Source: a virus. From it: a DNA stretch of 22,506 nucleotides. The translations under genes and the position numbers were made by a program. This document shows positions 5,708 to 13,588 of the stretch, in pieces (the stretch's first letter is position 1; each line of letters begins with the position of its first letter). Where the stretch lies: positions 1 to 22,506 of the IMG/VR virus record IMGVR_UViG_3300030116_003980, one strand, 5' to 3'. A model generated the notes under the pieces. The model was given only the letters and a program-made list of their open reading frames with translations. It did no database searches and was not told the origin of the DNA.

Positions 5708-6579
5708 CAAAAGAAGAATTATTAACTAGCGGGGAGTTAGACTTTACCGTTAGTAAACGTAAAATGTTATACGAAGGTACATACGACGGAACATATAATA
5801 CACCGTTTTTCTGTACAGTAAATGATAAAACAGCAGAAGCATTAGGTCCTGTTCGTAGTAGATATACAGTGCTACAAAATGCAGACTTGTTAGATAATAT
5901 ATTGGATAAACTACAACCTAACTCTTATGATTTATCACAATCTAAATGTGGTATGTTTGGTGGTGGTAAAAAGATATATTTCTTTATTAAACTAAATTCT
6001 AATATAGCCATAGGTCAAGATGGGTTTGATGTATACTTATATGCATTATCATCTCATGATGGCAGTCAGCGTTTAGTATATGGTGTATCTACTAAAACAC
6101 ATAGTTGTCAAAATATGTTTGCTACTCTTATGGCTGACAAGGATAATAATTATGTTGTTAAACATACAGCTAAAATAGAAAAAAACAACAAGATGTTTAT
6201 CAATGACCTCATAGACCGTAATCTAATGGGTATCAAACACTTGTTCACTATCATGCAGCAACATACACCTACACCTACGTTTCATAACAACTTTCTTGAT
6301 ATTGTAGCTAAAACTGCAGGTAAGAAAAAGATTGTACAATCTGTTAAAGATAAACGTAACGAACTTAGCAAAAGTATTGCATTAGAGCGTGAAAATAAAG
6401 GTGACACTTATTACGGTTTATTTAATGGTCTTACTCATTATCTTACGCATAAACATCACGAATATACTAACTGGTCTCCTGAATACGAGCTTTTAGTAGG
6501 TAATAGTAATTCATATACAAAAGAAGCGCTTAAACGTATTATTAACGAGATGCGAGCTCAAGGTATAAGTTTAAACTAA
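5704..6579 (+). CDS. DUF932-like phage/plasmid protein, 291 aa
   Basis: The sequence matches the general pattern of the DUF932 phage/plasmid protein family. It has a conserved early block LGPVRSRYTVLQNADLLDNI (about residues 47-66), then GGGKKIYFFIKL, then a core containing SHDGSQRLVYGVSTKTHSCQN. The biochemical role of the family is not established to my knowledge; members sit in phage and plasmid replication or early regions, as here. Length is in the family's usual range. It is coupled to both neighbours (ATGA upstream, TAATG downstream). Confidence 0.8.
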   Translation: MTKEELLTSGELDFTVSKRKMLYEGTYDGTYNTPFFCTVNDKTAEALGPVRSRYTVLQNADLLDNILDKLQPNSYDLSQSKCGMFGGGKKIYFFIKLNSNIAIGQDGFDVYLYALSSHDGSQRLVYGVSTKTHSCQNMFATLMADKDNNYVVKHTAKIEKNNKMFINDLIDRNLMGIKHLFTIMQQHTPTPTFHNNFLDIVAKTAGKKKIVQSVKDKRNELSKSIALERENKGDTYYGLFNGLTHYLTHKHHEYTNWSPEYELLVGNSNSYTKEALKRIINEMRAQGISLN

Positions 6580-7154
6580 TGAATGAACTTATTATACAAT
6601 TCCTTAAAATAGCATTTGCAAAGGCTCCTGAGCTCACCATTCAGGATGTCCTTATTTTGCATTTTCATAAAAACTTTCGAGTAGAAATGTACCATAAAGG
6701 TCTTACAGATAAATACGGCTTACATGAAGGTAATATATATAAATCATACAAAACTTTGCGTGATAATAATTATATAACACATGATGGTAAAACTATTGTT
6801 GTAAGACCTAAAGGTAAATCTTTATTTAATGGTAAGCTATCTAAAAAGGTAGCTTATCATGTATTAAAAGATGTACGAGAAAAGTGGTTTGAGAAATTGT
6901 GGAAATTGTATCCTATAAAAATAGGTAAAAAGAAAAGTAAACAATTATTTCTTGACATAAACTTGACTGAAGACATGTTTATTTATATCTTAGATAGCTT
7001 GCAAAAACAAATAAAGTATAAAAACCACATGGATTCTATACAGAAATTTCATCCTGAATTCAAGCATTTAGAGCGCTGGATAAAAAATGAAGAATGGGAT
7101 AATGAAGTTCCTGATGTAGATGAAAAGAAAGTAATTAAATTAGGGAGAAAATGA
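6579..7154 (+). CDS. Phage replication initiator / helicase-loader-like protein, 191 aa
   Basis: The N-terminal 85 residues read as a winged-helix DNA-binding domain (KYGLHEGNIYKSYKTLRDNN resembles the recognition and turn segment). The C-terminal 90 residues have the layout common in phage O- or DnaD-like replication proteins: KLWKLYPIKIGKKKSKQLF, then a helical stretch, then a conserved end around FKHLERWIKNEEWDNE. Such proteins bind the origin and load the helicase. The gene directly precedes and overlaps the DnaB gene (ATGA), which supports this role. Confidence 0.75.
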   Translation: MNELIIQFLKIAFAKAPELTIQDVLILHFHKNFRVEMYHKGLTDKYGLHEGNIYKSYKTLRDNNYITHDGKTIVVRPKGKSLFNGKLSKKVAYHVLKDVREKWFEKLWKLYPIKIGKKKSKQLFLDINLTEDMFIYILDSLQKQIKYKNHMDSIQKFHPEFKHLERWIKNEEWDNEVPDVDEKKVIKLGRK

Positions 7155-8467
7155 ACAGAAAAGACCTTGAAGAAATAGTTATATCTAAACTATTAAATAA
7201 AAAAGAACATTATTACGATAATTTTAATTTGTTATCTGAAGATTTATTTACAAATCTAGAGTATAAATTAATATTTCAAATTATAGACGATACATACCAA
7301 CAAGGTAAATCTATTGATATTATAAAATGTGCAAATGAACTGCGCAAAGAAACAGGTAAAGATTTTACATATGAAGTTGGTGTATTGTTTATAAAAGAAA
7401 CATTTACTTATGACTTTTTAAATTGTGTTCACAGTTTAATAGAGCATAATAAAACAAACAAATTAGAAAGTGTTGTTAATGAGCTTAATCATGTATTGCA
7501 AACTAAAGATTGTAGTGTAGAAGAAGCTATAGAAAAAGCTATTAGTAGTTTATCTACAGTAAACGACAATACGATGGAGGATGTGCCTGATATAAAATCA
7601 CAGCTTAAAGATTTTGTACACAAGGTTGAGGAAAATAATATGAACCCTGGACTCACTGGAATTACAAGTGGGTTCTCTGAAATTGATATACATACTAATG
7701 GTTGGAAAGAACAAGACCTGGTTATTGTAGGTGGTGCATCATCTATGGGTAAAACAAGTCTTGCTTTGTCTTTAGCATATAATGCTGCACAAGAAAACAT
7801 ACCATCAGTAATATTCTCTTATGAAATGTCTGTTAATCAATTACTTACAAGATTAGTTAGCTCTGATTCATATATAGAAAACAAATCATTATCTTCTGGT
7901 GAGCTCGGAGAAGGTGATTGGTCTACAATGCATAAAACTGTAGGTAAGATAGAAAGAATGCCATTGTATATAGATGAATGTTCTAACACTAGCTTACGTT
8001 ATTTACTTAATAGAATTAGAAGATATGTGTTAAGTAAAAAAGTAAAGCTTGTTATGATTGATTACTTACAACTTATAAACAACTTTACTAAAGGTAGAAG
8101 TCGTGAGCAAGAAGTATCACAAATAGCAAGGGCCTTAAAAAATATAGCAAAGGAACTTAATATATGTGTAATTGCTTTATCACAATTAAGTAGAGGTGTG
8201 GAGAAACGACAAGGTTGTAGACCTACACTTGGAGATTTGCGTGAGTCTGGTGAGATAGAACAAGCAGCAGATACTGTAATTCTTGTATATAGACCTGAGT
8301 ATTATGGTTTTGAAGTAGATGAACATGGTAACAATGTAAAAGGTCTTGCTGAAATTATATTTGCTAAAGGTAGAAATGTAGGAATTGGTAATATATTCTT
8401 GTTTTTCAACAATAAATTTACTAAATTTGAAGAGCAAAAAAGCGAATATAATTACTTTAAGTCGTGA
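7151..8467 (+). CDS. dnaB: Replicative DNA helicase, DnaB family, 438 aa
   Basis: A 5'-3' hexameric helicase that unwinds the phage fork. The N-terminal helical domain (residues 5-105) matches the DnaB primase-interacting domain, followed by a linker and the RecA-like core. Walker A is GASSMGKTS (195-203), the catalytic glutamate lies in SYEMS (223-227), and Walker B is VMIDYLQL (301-308). SQLSR (344-348) and the arginine-finger region GDLRESGEIEQAAD (361-374) follow. All key residues are present and length is typical. A purine-rich GGGAG lies just before the ATG. It overlaps both neighbours. Confidence 0.96.
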   Translation: MNRKDLEEIVISKLLNKKEHYYDNFNLLSEDLFTNLEYKLIFQIIDDTYQQGKSIDIIKCANELRKETGKDFTYEVGVLFIKETFTYDFLNCVHSLIEHNKTNKLESVVNELNHVLQTKDCSVEEAIEKAISSLSTVNDNTMEDVPDIKSQLKDFVHKVEENNMNPGLTGITSGFSEIDIHTNGWKEQDLVIVGGASSMGKTSLALSLAYNAAQENIPSVIFSYEMSVNQLLTRLVSSDSYIENKSLSSGELGEGDWSTMHKTVGKIERMPLYIDECSNTSLRYLLNRIRRYVLSKKVKLVMIDYLQLINNFTKGRSREQEVSQIARALKNIAKELNICVIALSQLSRGVEKRQGCRPTLGDLRESGEIEQAADTVILVYRPEYYGFEVDEHGNNVKGLAEIIFAKGRNVGIGNIFLFFNNKFTKFEEQKSEYNYFKS

Positions 8468-8736
8468 TAAACTTTAAGAAAATAACCAAAAAGGTTTCTG
8501 ATGAAACCAAAATTCCTCTCTATAAAATCAACAAAGTAGTATCTCTTACGTTTGATGAGATTAATAACCTTATTAAAAAGAAAGAGAATATATTGCTGCG
8601 TGGTTTTATGAAGTTTGTAACTTCTAAAAGAGAGCATTATAAAAAACCTGAAAAATTAAAAGTAGAACAGATAATTAAATTACCAACAAAAAATGAAACC
8701 AAACGTAATCGTAGTGGGAAAGAGCGGCTCGGGTAA
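8464..8736 (+). CDS. HU/IHF-like DNA-binding protein, 90 aa
   Basis: It starts with GTG overlapping the helicase stop (GTGA). The pattern VSDETKIPLYKINKVVSLTF followed by LLRGFMKFVTSKRE matches the HU/IHF fold: helices 1-2, then the strand with the conserved GF, leading to the DNA-binding arm. The usual arm consensus and the AxNP tip are not seen; the chain instead ends in a Lys/Asn-rich tail. It may be a shortened, divergent HU. The last 44 bases overlap the next gene. Such proteins bend DNA and can assist origin opening or recombination. Confidence 0.65.
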   Translation: MINFKKITKKVSDETKIPLYKINKVVSLTFDEINNLIKKKENILLRGFMKFVTSKREHYKKPEKLKVEQIIKLPTKNETKRNRSGKERLG

Positions 8737-9328
8737 GTCGTCGTCCCTTCGCAATCTCAATCCAGAGAGAACAGCTGTATTAAATACAGAAAGAAAACAA
8801 CTTCCATTTAAAGGTGCTAACAAGTTTATGAATGTTGCTATTCCTAATCTTGCTGCATATAAAACTGCATTCAAACAAGCTGTTGAGTCTGATAAAATAG
8901 ACACAATAGTTGTTGAGTCTTTTACATCTTTAATAGAAATGATATACAGAGAAGCTGATGTAAGATTTAAAGGCTTTGATGTATGGTCTTTCTACAATAA
9001 AGAAATAGATAGCATACTAAACGCGTCTAAAAACACTAATAAGAATGTAATATTCTTAGCTATTGATGGTGCTTATGAAGGCGAAGATGGTGTACAAGAA
9101 AGATTTGTAGCTGTTGATGGTAACCGTTGGAAGAAACGCGTTGAGAAAGAATTTGTATTGTGTTTATATACAGACAACCATGTAAACGATGGTAAAGTAG
9201 ACTATAGATTTAGAACACAATCATTAGGTAAAGACTCTGCTAAAAGTCCAATGGATATGTTTGAGACTTTACATATTAGTAATGACCTGGCACAGGTAAT
9301 AGAAAAGTGCGACGAGTATTATTCATAA
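8693..9328 (+). CDS. P-loop ATPase, AAA_24 / Sak4-like single-strand annealing candidate, 211 aa
   Basis: The Walker A motif GKSGSGKSS (9-17) lies at the very N-terminus, and IDTIVVESF (69-77) fits Walker B with an acidic residue after the strand. Size and layout match the phage nucleotide-binding family that includes Sak4-type RecA-like recombinases. The next gene is an SSB-like protein, a pairing often seen for Sak4, and a RecE-like nuclease lies further on. Likely role: annealing or strand exchange of phage DNA. The assignment to Sak4 rather than another small P-loop ATPase is inference. Confidence 0.78.
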   Translation: MKPNVIVVGKSGSGKSSSLRNLNPERTAVLNTERKQLPFKGANKFMNVAIPNLAAYKTAFKQAVESDKIDTIVVESFTSLIEMIYREADVRFKGFDVWSFYNKEIDSILNASKNTNKNVIFLAIDGAYEGEDGVQERFVAVDGNRWKKRVEKEFVLCLYTDNHVNDGKVDYRFRTQSLGKDSAKSPMDMFETLHISNDLAQVIEKCDEYYS

Positions 9329-9346
9329 ACATAAAAAAGAAAAGAA

Positions 9347-9886
9347 ATGTTTACAAATTTAGAAAGCGTAGACGCAACGTCTACTGGAGCAAAGTATATC
9401 AAAGCAGGTATACACACAGTTAAAGTAACTAAAGTTGAATCATCTAAAGCAACTAATCCTAATGCAAGAACACCATACATAGACTTCCATATGGAGGCAG
9501 GAGATGGTAGCATAGGTAAAGCTCGTATATTTGGAGATAGAGAAGGTCAATCACCTGAAGCTGCTGAGTACAAAGCAAAGATGCTTAAAAGATTATTAAT
9601 GGCTTGTGGTGTTACAGATTTTAAAGATTATATAAAAGCTTGTAAAGAAACTGTAGGAGCTACTGTAACGGTAGCTTTTGCAGAGCGTGAGTATTGGACT
9701 AACGACGATAATGATATGCCAGTAATACGCAAAGCTATTGATTACAAATGGCCTGTAAAAGATGGAGAACAGTTTGACCCATCTTGGAATAAGTCTATGA
9801 GTCAGGAAGACCTTCGTGCATATAATGATGCATTGGAGGCGGCTGGCACTGCAACAACTTCTGTAGTAGATGATATGCCATTTTAA
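9347..9886 (+). CDS. Single-stranded DNA-binding-like protein with acidic tail, 179 aa
   Basis: The protein ends in VVDDMPF, which matches the acidic, Phe-ended tip of bacterial SSB (DDDIPF-like) used to recruit partner proteins. The body is beta-rich in its first 70 residues (HTVKVTKVESSKA, then PYIDFHMEAGDG and GKARIFGD) with a helical part after it, similar to phage SSB-like families such as DUF669. It follows the Sak4-like ATPase by 18 bases. Probable role: coating ssDNA and recruiting recombination proteins. Confidence 0.72.
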   Translation: MFTNLESVDATSTGAKYIKAGIHTVKVTKVESSKATNPNARTPYIDFHMEAGDGSIGKARIFGDREGQSPEAAEYKAKMLKRLLMACGVTDFKDYIKACKETVGATVTVAFAEREYWTNDDNDMPVIRKAIDYKWPVKDGEQFDPSWNKSMSQEDLRAYNDALEAAGTATTSVVDDMPF

Positions 9887-9895
9887 TATATAAAT

Positions 9896-9955
9896 TGTAC
9901 GGCAAGCCAAGGGTATACTATGTTGGTTCATAGGCTCTCGCTTGTCGTACATTTT
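9896..9955 (+). promoter_or_regulatory. Long hairpin ahead of the NinB-like gene
   Basis: TGTACGGCAAGC (9896-9907) pairs with GCTTGTCGTACA (9940-9951) over 12 bp with one G-U. The loop holds a second hairpin, CTATG/CATAG (9918-9922 with 9929-9933). Four T follow at 9952-9955, and the next ATG is at 9960. It could be a weak terminator, an RNA processing site, or a translational control element for the downstream gene. Confidence 0.6.
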
Positions 9956-9959
9956 AATT

Positions 9960-10349
9960 ATGAAACATATAGCAAAAATAATTAACGGTAAAATAGTATA
10001 CACTTACCCTAGTAAAGTTGAGCGACAAATAAAAAAGCTTAACAACACTAGTGTAATTGTAGAAATAAAAAAGAATACTGTAAAAAGAAGTGGTGCTCTA
10101 AACCAATACTATTGGAAAGTTGTAGTAGGTATTTTAACTGATGAGTTAGGATATACTAAAGAGGAGATGCACGAAGTCCTGAAGTCTAAGTTTCTATATA
10201 AAAAAGAACTAATAGGAGATGAATGGATTAGAGTAGCTATAAGTACAACTAAACTAACAAACAAAGAGTTTATAGATTATATAGACAAAATAAAAATGTT
10301 TGCAAGTCAAGAGCTTTCTATTTACATACCTGACCCTAACGAAATATGA
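9960..10349 (+). CDS. NinB-like recombination protein candidate, 129 aa
   Basis: The ATG at 9960 is preferred; an upstream in-frame TTG would start inside the hairpin. The segment RSGALNQYYWKVVVGILTDE, then GYTKEEMHEVLKSKFL, then TTKLTNKEFIDYIDKI and YIPDPNE at the end, is the layout of a phage family usually annotated as NinB or as recombination-associated. Position between the SSB-like and RusA-like genes supports a recombination role. The family call is from memory of pattern and needs a profile search. Confidence 0.55.
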   Translation: MKHIAKIINGKIVYTYPSKVERQIKKLNNTSVIVEIKKNTVKRSGALNQYYWKVVVGILTDELGYTKEEMHEVLKSKFLYKKELIGDEWIRVAISTTKLTNKEFIDYIDKIKMFASQELSIYIPDPNEI

Positions 10350-10951
10350 AAAGAATATTTATACCAGGAAATGTACCGTCCAGTAAAAACAGTAAACAAT
10401 GGACGGGTAAAATGTTGATACATAGTAAAGCTACTAGAAATTATATTAGGGATACTAAACAGCATTACATAAACAATACACAAAACTTTTATGAACAGGT
10501 TGTAGAACAGGGATTAAATAATGAATCTTTGTTACCTACATTCCCAATACATATTGACTTTTATTTTATAAGAAGCAGTCGTCGTAAATTTGATTTTATA
10601 AACCCAGCACAAACAGTACAAGACCTTATGGTTAAGTATGGTTGGATAGAAGATGATAACTGCGATATTATTATGCCACATTTTAGTGGTTACCATGTAG
10701 ATAAAAAGAATCCAGGAGTATTAATTAAAGTTTTAAATATGAGTAAAGACTTACCAATTATGTGGGGTTTCGAAGAGCCTAATCATATGAGAAGCGAAGA
10801 ACACAGAAAGTTTCTTATTGAACAGTATAATCGTAATAGACCTACAGAAGAACATGTGCATACTATGGCACAGTTAAACAGAGCATTATTAACTAACGAA
10901 ATAAACGCATTAAGCAATGGCAAAACAGACACACGCAACAAGACTACTTGA
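10346..10951 (+). CDS. RusA-like Holliday junction resolvase, 201 aa
   Basis: The opening IPGNVPSSKNSKQ and the block FDFINPAQTVQDLM (82-95) followed by GWIEDDN (99-105) fit the RusA family, which cuts four-way junctions during recombination and before packaging. Asp83, Asp93 and the Asp pair 103-104 are present. At the positions of E. coli RusA Asp72 and Lys76 this protein seems to have Ile85 and Gln89, a variation I associate with Bacteroidota phage members. A C-terminal extension of about 60 residues is not recognised. It overlaps its neighbours by 4 and 35 bases. Confidence 0.78.
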   Translation: MKRIFIPGNVPSSKNSKQWTGKMLIHSKATRNYIRDTKQHYINNTQNFYEQVVEQGLNNESLLPTFPIHIDFYFIRSSRRKFDFINPAQTVQDLMVKYGWIEDDNCDIIMPHFSGYHVDKKNPGVLIKVLNMSKDLPIMWGFEEPNHMRSEEHRKFLIEQYNRNRPTEEHVHTMAQLNRALLTNEINALSNGKTDTRNKTT

Positions 10952-11153
10952 GTATTTAAAAACATACGGTAGTATAACATCATTAGAAGCTATTAGAGAT
11001 TTAGGTAACACTAGATTATCTGCTACTATATATGTTCTTAAAGATGAAGGACATAATATACAAACAGAAAACACTCAGGTAGCAACACGATGGACAAACA
11101 AAGATGGTAGTAGAAAAACTACTACAGTAGCTAAATATAGTTTAATACAATAG
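10917..11153 (+). CDS. Small helix-turn-helix protein, 78 aa
   Basis: The segment ATRLLEYLKTYGSITSLEAI followed by RDLGNTRLSATIYVLKDEGH is a compact winged-helix/HTH pattern common in small phage proteins. A short beta-wing with Lys/Arg residues follows. Possibly a transcription regulator or a DNA-binding accessory factor. The start lies within the end of the RusA-like gene (35-base overlap). Target unknown. Confidence 0.7.
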   Translation: MAKQTHATRLLEYLKTYGSITSLEAIRDLGNTRLSATIYVLKDEGHNIQTENTQVATRWTNKDGSRKTTTVAKYSLIQ

Positions 11154-11155
11154 TT

Positions 11156-11419
11156 ATGGGAGTAAATAGCAGACAAAATAAAATTAAAAAACATAACGAA
11201 GAAGTATTTAAAATATATGATGTTTGGGTAGACGCTTTAGATATAAAAGGATTAAGAGAAGAATGTAAATGTTTATTTAAAGAACTACCGAAAGATAATA
11301 GAAACTATATAGTAAAAGAAATACTTACTATAGCAGAATTACAACAGCTACAATTAGAAACAGGAGTAGAAATTATTAATGTTAAAGAAGACGGAACGCA
11401 TGAGCATTTTAAAAAATGA
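11156..11419 (+). CDS. Protein of unknown function, 87 aa
   Basis: Mostly helical and charged, with a Lys-rich N-terminus and a Cys pair CKC near residue 38. No domain recognised. It begins two bases after the HTH gene and overlaps the nuclease gene by 20 bases, so it belongs to the same transcript. Confidence 0.6.
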   Translation: MGVNSRQNKIKKHNEEVFKIYDVWVDALDIKGLREECKCLFKELPKDNRNYIVKEILTIAELQQLQLETGVEIINVKEDGTHEHFKK

Positions 11420-12167
11420 AGGTATAATTACAGATGATAATTATTATCAAGATAGAGAATACATATCATCTAGCATGGTGAAGCAGGCTTTACAAGGAAG
11501 CAAGAAGCGGTTTGATTACGCAATGGAGCAAACAATAGAAAGCGAGGCATTACTTGTAGGGTCTGCATTCCATGCTATGATGTTAGAACCTGATGAATAT
11601 AAAAAACTATACGCTTTTGAACCAGCAATGGATAAAAGAACCAAAGCAGGTAAAGAATATATAGCAACTTGGAAGGAGGAGAACAAAGACATACCGTATC
11701 ACCTCCCTGGTAAGCATGAAGAAATGCTTATTAATATGCAAGAAAGTTTAAGTAATCATCCTGGATACAAAAAATTAATTGGTGATGGAGAACGCGAAAC
11801 AATTAAATTATTTGAACTACAAGGAACTAAATGTAAAGCTAAAGTAGATTATTACGATACTAAAGATAATTACATAGTAGACATTAAAACATGTAACTCT
11901 GTAAATGTAGATGATATAATTGAATCTATTAAAAAGTATATGTATGGAATACAAGCAGCGTTTTATTTAGATGGACTAAAAGCGCATAAGTTTTATTTTG
12001 TGTTTATAGAAAAGAAAGCTCCTTACGATGTAGTAATAGTAGATTTTGTATCAGGTTTAGAAGAAGGTCGAAAAGCTTACGCAGCAGGTATAAAAAACAT
12101 ACTTAGTTTTAAAGAGATGGGTGACAAGACGTGTTACAATATGTTTAACAAAATACTACAACTATAA
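11400..12167 (+). CDS. RecE-like PD-(D/E)XK exonuclease, 255 aa
   Basis: The motifs of the phage exodeoxyribonuclease VIII-like family are in order: SMVKQALQGSKKRFDY (25-40), GSAFHAMMLEP (54-64), the catalytic strand KAKVDYY (146-152, Asp150), DIK (161-163, Asp161 and Lys163) and YGIQAAFYLDGL (182-193, Gln185). It would chew one DNA strand to expose ssDNA for the Sak4-like annealing protein and SSB. The ATG at 11400 gives a 20-base overlap with the upstream gene; an in-frame ATG at 11379 would add 7 residues. Confidence 0.85.
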   Translation: MSILKNEGIITDDNYYQDREYISSSMVKQALQGSKKRFDYAMEQTIESEALLVGSAFHAMMLEPDEYKKLYAFEPAMDKRTKAGKEYIATWKEENKDIPYHLPGKHEEMLINMQESLSNHPGYKKLIGDGERETIKLFELQGTKCKAKVDYYDTKDNYIVDIKTCNSVNVDDIIESIKKYMYGIQAAFYLDGLKAHKFYFVFIEKKAPYDVVIVDFVSGLEEGRKAYAAGIKNILSFKEMGDKTCYNMFNKILQL

Positions 12168-12520
12168 TGCATACGGTATTTGTATATGGAACATTACGAA
12201 GTGGTTATAGTAATCACTTCATAATGTCTCCTACTGTAAAGATAGGAGATGGTGTAACTAAAAATAAATATGCTTTATATTCAACTGGTATACCGTTTTT
12301 AGTAGAAGACGAACAAGTATCTAGAGTAAAGGGAGAAGTATATTTTGTAGATGAAACTACGTTTGAAATACTTGATTCTCTTGAAGGTCACCCAAGATGG
12401 TATACAAGAAAACTTATACCTGTAATGGTAGATGGAAAAGAATATACAGCATGGACTTATTTTAATAAACCTGCTGGTAAATTAATTAAATCAGGAGATT
12501 ATGCAGAGAAATCAAAATAA
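12167..12520 (+). CDS. Gamma-glutamylcyclotransferase (AIG2/GGCT-like) protein, 117 aa
   Basis: The N-terminal VFVYGTLRSGYSNH carries the YGTLR signature of the GGCT fold, and LDSLEGHPRWYTRKLIPV (about 70-87) matches the block with the conserved catalytic-region glutamate. Members release 5-oxoproline from gamma-glutamyl amines or peptides. In this phage it is the natural partner of the amidotransferase and amidoligase at 2754-5412, although it lies 6.7 kb away among recombination genes. The start overlaps the previous stop (TAATG). Confidence 0.87.
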   Translation: MHTVFVYGTLRSGYSNHFIMSPTVKIGDGVTKNKYALYSTGIPFLVEDEQVSRVKGEVYFVDETTFEILDSLEGHPRWYTRKLIPVMVDGKEYTAWTYFNKPAGKLIKSGDYAEKSK

Positions 12521-13094
12521 AGAAAAAGCTTATGTAGTTAGGACAGAAACTTTTGAAGAAAGAATGAGAAGAAAATCTGAAGAGGCTGTTAACAATAGAC
12601 ATTACAAACATAAATGTTTTGAGTTAGTAGAAGGCCTTATGGGGTTAGATAGGTATCAATTACTTAATTCAAGAAAACGACATATAGTTTTATCTAGACA
12701 TTTATTACATTACGCATTAAGAAAAAAAACAACTATGACATTAGAAGCAATTGGTAAGCTTACTGAGCGTGACCACGCAACTGTTGTACATGGTGTGCAA
12801 TATATAGAAGATTATTCTAAAACAGATTCGTATATTAATGTTCTTAAAAAATGTATAGATGAAGAAGTTATACCTGAACTATTTAAAACCAGAGATATGT
12901 TTACATTAGCAAACAGCGTAAACAGGTCAACAGGTACAAGAGTAGAGGGTATATATAACGTAATATTTAAAAATATAAATTTATTTCAATATGAGAATGC
13001 CAATATTCTTCAACCTGATAAAGTATCGGGTAAGGTTATACGGAAAGAAAAAAGGTCAGACCGTCTTGCGAGACAATTACTCGGAGAGGACTAG
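12501..13094 (+). CDS. Orphan DnaA domain IV (DnaA-box-binding-like) protein, 197 aa
   Basis: Residues 57-108 match the DNA-binding domain IV of the initiator DnaA, with SRKRHIVLSRHLLHYALRKK (57-76), LEAIG (81-85) and the signature DHATVVHG (91-98). There is no AAA+ domain, so it cannot act as a full initiator. The remaining N- and C-terminal parts are basic and unrecognised. It could bind phage origin sites, compete with host DnaA for its boxes, or regulate genes. I did not see a TTATCCACA box by eye. It overlaps the previous gene by 20 bases. Confidence 0.82.
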   Translation: MQRNQNKEKAYVVRTETFEERMRRKSEEAVNNRHYKHKCFELVEGLMGLDRYQLLNSRKRHIVLSRHLLHYALRKKTTMTLEAIGKLTERDHATVVHGVQYIEDYSKTDSYINVLKKCIDEEVIPELFKTRDMFTLANSVNRSTGTRVEGIYNVIFKNINLFQYENANILQPDKVSGKVIRKEKRSDRLARQLLGED

Positions 13095-13284
13095 TAAACA
13101 AATTTGTATTGGTGACACAGTAGAAATTGTAAACAATAAAAAGTATAACAATAATTTACATAAAAGATTACACATGGAAAACAAAGGAAGATTAGGATGC
13201 GAGATAGAAATAATAGATGTTGCACCTATATCACAACATGGTTATTCTATGGTAGACTTTGAAAAAAGTGAGCAAGCTACTTGA
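12991..13284 (+). CDS. Protein of unknown function with a small beta domain, up to 97 aa
   Basis: The part after residue 35 looks real: QICIGDTVEIVNNKK followed by KGRLGCEIEIIDVA resembles a small SH3/KOW-like barrel. The start is uncertain. The ATG at 12991 gives a 104-base overlap with the DnaA-like gene. An in-frame TTG at 13066 would shorten that to 29 bases. No function assigned. It is the last gene before a strong hairpin (13304-13346). Confidence 0.6.
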   Translation: MRMPIFFNLIKYRVRLYGKKKGQTVLRDNYSERTSKQICIGDTVEIVNNKKYNNNLHKRLHMENKGRLGCEIEIIDVAPISQHGYSMVDFEKSEQAT

Positions 13285-13303
13285 ACGCTGCGTTTATGTT
13301 CTG

Positions 13304-13349
13304 ATTAAGGGGGTTAAATGATTTGGTCGTCTGCGGCCCCCTTAATTTT
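13304..13349 (+). terminator. 10-bp hairpin, terminator-like
   Basis: ATTAAGGGGG (13304-13313) and CCCCCTTAAT (13337-13346) pair perfectly around a 23-base loop and are followed by a short T run. It separates the recombination genes from the next group, so it may end or trim that transcript. The short T-tract makes termination efficiency uncertain. Confidence 0.65.
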
Positions 13350-13366
13350 GTATTAAAAAAAAGATT

Positions 13367-13588
13367 ATGAAAATATTTTTAGCAGTATTAACAATTATAG
13401 CATTATATGCATCTTATGAAATTATGGTGTATAATAAGATTAAAAAAGAAAATGAAAAGAATAATAAAAAACGCTCTACAAAGAGCTATAAAAAAAGGAA
13501 AAAAACTACAGGTAGTACAAAGGTATCTAAAAATAATACACAAAGTAAACGTAAGCCTGGACGTCCTAAAAAACAGATTAAGAAATGA
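13367..13588 (+). CDS. Membrane-anchored AT-hook protein candidate, 73 aa
   Basis: The N-terminus MKIFLAVLTIIALYASYEIM forms one membrane-spanning helix with little positive charge before it. The rest is a Lys/Arg/Ser/Thr/Asn-rich tail that ends in KRKPGRPKK (61-69), a textbook AT-hook with its GRP core, which binds the minor groove of A/T-rich DNA. If the tail is cytoplasmic, the protein could tether phage DNA to the membrane. If the N-terminus is a signal for export, the tail would be outside, so topology matters. The stop overlaps the next start (ATGA). Confidence 0.7.
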   Translation: MKIFLAVLTIIALYASYEIMVYNKIKKENEKNNKKRSTKSYKKRKKTTGSTKVSKNNTQSKRKPGRPKKQIKK

